NCBI RefSeq assembly: GCF_001425485.1
Contig: NZ_LMQW01000004.1
Span: forward strand, 62,001-126,000
Reading direction: 5' to 3'
Length of the DNA stretch: 64,000 bases
DNA from: Aureimonas sp. Leaf427
GTDB lineage: Bacteria; Pseudomonadota; Alphaproteobacteria; Rhizobiales; Rhizobiaceae
Part shown: piece by piece, positions 61,450 through 64,000 of the stretch
How the letters are laid out: each line of letters opens with the position of its first letter
Numbering within the stretch: position 1 is the first letter of the stretch
Notes under the pieces: model-generated
Databases searched by the model: none
The model's input: only the letters and a program-made list of their open reading frames with translations
Told to the model about the DNA's origin: nothing
Translations under genes and position numbers: made by a program

Positions 61450-62774
61450 GCGCCAATGTCGAGATTTCCCGCCTGTCGAACGGCCTGACCGTCGCGACCG
61501 AGACCATGCCGCATCTGGAAAGCGCGGCGCTCGGCATCTGGGTCAAGGCGGGCGCGCGCGACGAGCTGCCCGGCGAGCACGGCATCGCCCATCTTCTCGA
61601 ACACATGGCCTTCAAGGGCACCTCGAAGCGCACCGCGCGCCAGATCGCCGAGGAGATCGAGAATGTCGGCGGCGAGCTGAACGCGGCGACCTCGGTCGAG
61701 ACCACGTCCTACTACGCCCGCGTGATGAAGGACGACGTGCCGCTGGCGCTCGACATTCTCGGCGACATCCTGCTCGATTCCAACTTCGATCCCGAGGAGC
61801 TGGAGCGCGAGCAGCAGGTCATCCTGCAGGAGATCGGCGCGGCGGAGGACACGCCGGACGACATCGTCTTCGACCATTTCCAGGAGACGGCCTTCCGCGA
61901 CCAAATCATCGGCCGCCCGATTCTGGGCACCCGCCAGACGGTGAAGGGCTTCACGCCCGAGAGCCTGCGCTCCTATCTGGCGCGCCACTACACGCCCGAC
62001 CGGATGATCGTCTGCGCCGCCGGCGCGGTTTCCCATCAGGACATTCTCGACCGCGTCACCGCTTCCTTCGGCGGCATCGGCGCCTCGGCCGTGCCTATGC
62101 TGAAGCCCGAGCGCACGCCGGCCCTCTACACGGGCGGCGAGTTCCGCCAGACGCGCGACCTCATGGACGCGCAGATGGTGCTCGGCTTCGAGGGCAAGGC
62201 CTATTACGCCAAGGACTTCTACGCGAGCCAGGTCCTCTCGCTGATTCTGGGCGGCGGCATGTCCTCGCGCCTCTTCCAGGAGGTCCGCGAGACGCGCGGC
62301 CTCTGCTACGCGATCTACGCCTTCCACTGGAGCTTCTCCGACTCAGGGATCTTCGGCGTCCATGCCGCGACCGGCGAGGAGGAGCTGGCCGAGCTCGCGC
62401 CCGTGATCGCACAGGAGCTGGTCCGCGCCGCCGACGGCATCTCCATGGAGGAGGTCGTGCGCGCCCGCGCGCAGATGCGCTCCAGCCTCCTGATGAGCCA
62501 GGAGAGCCCCGCCTCCCGCGCCGGGCAGATCGCGCGCCAGATCCTCTTCAACGGCACGACCATCTCCAACACCGAACTGATGGACCGGCTGACCGCCATC
62601 ACGCCCGAGCGTCTTTCCGATCTCGCCGGACGAACCTTCGTCGGTCAGGCGCCGACGCTGGCCGCCATCGGGCCGATCGACCGCCTTCCGACGCTCGAAG
62701 CGCTGGGTGCCCAGTTCGCGGCCGATGCCGGCCCTGTGCCTGTGCCCGGAACCAGAGCGGCCGCGCGCCGCTGA
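61446..62774 (+). CDS. M16-family zinc peptidase (mitochondrial processing peptidase-like)
   Basis: 442 residues. The inverted zinc site H-x-x-E-H is HLLEH at 49-53 (GIAHLLEHMAFKGT), with the distal Glu about 75 residues later in the ERE/EEIGAAEDTPDD region. GGGMSSRLFQEVRETRGLCY is the second-domain signature. This is the alphaproteobacterial relative of the mitochondrial processing peptidase beta subunit; it degrades or processes peptides. ATG at 61446 overlaps the thrC stop (ATGA). A GNAT gene follows 22 bp downstream. Confidence 0.93.
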   Translation: MSANVEISRLSNGLTVATETMPHLESAALGIWVKAGARDELPGEHGIAHLLEHMAFKGTSKRTARQIAEEIENVGGELNAATSVETTSYYARVMKDDVPLALDILGDILLDSNFDPEELEREQQVILQEIGAAEDTPDDIVFDHFQETAFRDQIIGRPILGTRQTVKGFTPESLRSYLARHYTPDRMIVCAAGAVSHQDILDRVTASFGGIGASAVPMLKPERTPALYTGGEFRQTRDLMDAQMVLGFEGKAYYAKDFYASQVLSLILGGGMSSRLFQEVRETRGLCYAIYAFHWSFSDSGIFGVHAATGEEELAELAPVIAQELVRAADGISMEEVVRARAQMRSSLLMSQESPASRAGQIARQILFNGTTISNTELMDRLTAITPERLSDLAGRTFVGQAPTLAAIGPIDRLPTLEALGAQFAADAGPVPVPGTRAAARR

Positions 62775-62796
62775 CGCGACGGGCAGGACGGACGCG

Positions 62797-63447
62797 ATGG
62801 GTCTCCTCGACCGCTGGCTGGCGCCCTCCCTCCCGCGCATCGAGGGCGCGGGCGTGGTCCTGCGCCTGCCGCAGGAGCGCGACTACGAGGCCTGGCGGAG
62901 CCTTCGCGAGGCAAGCCGGGGGTTCCTGACGCCCTGGGAGCCGCTCTGGACGGCGGACGAGCTGTCCCGGCGCGCCTTCCGCCAGCGTCTCCTGCGCTAT
63001 CGCCAGGACGCGCGCGAGCGCTCCGCCTACACGCTCTTCCTCTTCGAGGCCGCGACGGGCACGCTTCTGGGCGGGATAACGGTCGGCCAGATCCGGCGGG
63101 GGGTCGCGCAGTCCTGCACGCTCGGCTACTGGATGGGCGAGGTTCATGCCGGGTCCGGCTGGATGTACCGGGCGGTCGAGGCGCTGAAGCCCTTCATCTT
63201 CGAGGTCGAGGGCCTGCACCGCATCGAGGCCGCCTGCCTTCCCTCCAACGAGCGATCGATCCGTCTCCTTGAAAAATCCGGTTTTCGCCGCGAGGGCTAT
63301 CTGCGAAACTATCTCAAGATCGCAGGCCACTGGGAGGATCACCATCTCTATTCGCATCTCGCCGAAGACCGGACGCGCCCCGGCGCGGCTCCTCGCCTCC
63401 AGCGCGAGGCCCAGAGAGGATCGGTCGATCGGCGGACGGATGCCTGA
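62797..63447 (+). CDS. GNAT acetyltransferase (RimJ-like)
   Basis: 216 residues. VVLRLPQERDYEAWRSLREA opens the fold, CTLGYWMGEVHAGSGWMYRA is the acetyl-CoA-binding region, and HRIEAACLPSNERSIRLLEK with GFRREGYLRNYLKIAGHWED is the diagnostic RimJ/RimL C-terminal part. It probably acetylates the N-terminal residue of a ribosomal or other protein. It is the third gene of the thrC-peptidase-GNAT run. The last ~25 residues are polar and probably disordered. Confidence 0.9.
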   Translation: MGLLDRWLAPSLPRIEGAGVVLRLPQERDYEAWRSLREASRGFLTPWEPLWTADELSRRAFRQRLLRYRQDARERSAYTLFLFEAATGTLLGGITVGQIRRGVAQSCTLGYWMGEVHAGSGWMYRAVEALKPFIFEVEGLHRIEAACLPSNERSIRLLEKSGFRREGYLRNYLKIAGHWEDHHLYSHLAEDRTRPGAAPRLQREAQRGSVDRRTDA

Positions 63448-63507
63448 GGTCCGGCTGATCCCATTGTCCCGTCCGACATCGCGGTCCCGTTCGACATCGC
63501 GGCCCGG

Positions 63508-64000
63508 ATGCACCCCGTGCTGAAGCCAGCCCTTTCGCGCCTCCTGTCGCTGCTCGTCCTCGTCGCGGGCCTTCTCGGCACGTTCGGCGGCCACGCGTTC
63601 GCGCTGGAGCCGGTCGCCATCGCGCGCGACGACGTGGCGATCGACCTCCTGCCGGCCGTCGACGTCTATCGCGGCCGCGGCGCCTCCTTCCAGGTCTCGA
63701 CCGTTCCGGGCTCGGACGGCATCGTCCGGCGCATCGAGGTCGAGGCGAACTCGCCGACCTCGTCGGGCGACTGGGCCGTCTTCGCGCTCGCCAACAACAC
63801 CGACGTCCAGATCGACCGGCTGATCGTCGCGCCGAACTTCAAGCTCGCCGGCTCCGGCGTCATCTGGCCCGACCTCGGCTCGCAGCGCATCGCCTCGATC
63901 ACGCCCTCGGAGGGCTTCGCGCTCGACCGCCAGCCGAACCCGGAGGCGGACGTCTTCCTCGTCACGCTCGACCCCGGCTCCACCGTCACCTTCGTCGCGG
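63508..64000 (+). CDS. N-terminal part of a signal-peptide-bearing protein (partial)
   Basis: The right window edge cuts this gene after 164 codons. The start MHPVLKPALSRLLSLLVLVA leads into a signal peptide or membrane helix ending GHAFALEP. The visible periplasmic part (VAIARDDVAIDLLPAVDVYR, ASFQVSTVPGSDGIVRRIEV, WAVFALANNTDVQIDRLIVA) resembles the sensory N-terminal domain of GGDEF-EAL proteins that follow the thrC/M16/GNAT genes in related Hyphomicrobiales. No catalytic domain is visible here, so the c-di-GMP role is inference. ATG at 63508 is the first start that gives a signal peptide. Confidence 0.65.
   Translation, partial: MHPVLKPALSRLLSLLVLVAGLLGTFGGHAFALEPVAIARDDVAIDLLPAVDVYRGRGASFQVSTVPGSDGIVRRIEVEANSPTSSGDWAVFALANNTDVQIDRLIVAPNFKLAGSGVIWPDLGSQRIASITPSEGFALDRQPNPEADVFLVTLDPGSTVTFVA

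Overview
The window is GC-rich (most coding stretches look well above 60% GC) and carries ccrM, the mutY/dciA/dsbA group, thrC next to an M16 peptidase, and two tRNA genes. This gene content and order is typical of Alphaproteobacteria of the order Hyphomicrobiales (Rhizobiales). Aurantimonadaceae-like bacteria fit, but that narrower placement is inference.

Region by region. 1-2.8 kb: the tail of an RND efflux pump, a strong shared terminator, a thiamine-diphosphate enzyme and a LysE-type exporter. 2.8-4.9 kb: an intergenic palindromic repeat, a conspicuously AT-rich membrane-protein gene, a membrane-protein gene that appears frameshifted, a perfect alphaproteobacterial LexA (SOS) box, then tRNA-Gln and tRNA-Pro. 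5-34 kb: a large surface-glycan and protein-secretion region. It contains a type I secretion ABC transporter and adaptor in one operon with a glycosyltransferase; a second minus-strand run of eight genes in two overlapping groups plus a ninth gene upstream (GT4 enzymes, a pyruvyl-transferase-like protein, a methyltransferase, two SapC-like proteins and several proteins with a shared beta-sandwich module); an RTX calcium-binding protein; a ChW-like repeat protein; a TPR-GT32 fusion; a Gly/Ser/Ala-rich protein ending in a Hint domain; and two very large GT2-type proteins. 34-46 kb: mostly housekeeping or accessory metabolism (esterase, Pat-like acyl-CoA synthetase/acetyltransferase, pentapeptide-repeat channel-like protein, DUF2252, SelO, rRNA methyltransferase and pseudouridine synthase, MBL hydrolase, DUF1499, acyl-CoA ligase). 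48.4-49.1 kb: a RelE/HigB-type toxin-antitoxin pair. 49-64 kb: conserved chromosome backbone (ppdK, DsbA-like lipoprotein, dciA, mutY, HAD hydrolases, ccrM, thrC, M16 peptidase, GNAT), interrupted by an O-antigen ligase and GT25 pair.

How it may work together. The 5-34 kb region reads as a machine for making, glycosylating and exporting surface proteins. The RTX protein and perhaps the Hint protein are candidate type I substrates. The TPR-GT32 and GT4/GT2 enzymes are candidate glycosyltransferases. SapC-like proteins recall the S-layer secretion cluster (sapCDEF) of Campylobacter. The complete combination is the most interesting thing in the window; its function is inferred from context only.

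Four copies of one roughly 100-bp palindromic repeat (2.82, 20.50, 46.02 and 59.90 kb) mark gene borders, one of them inside a glycan operon. The genes at both ends of the window are truncated.
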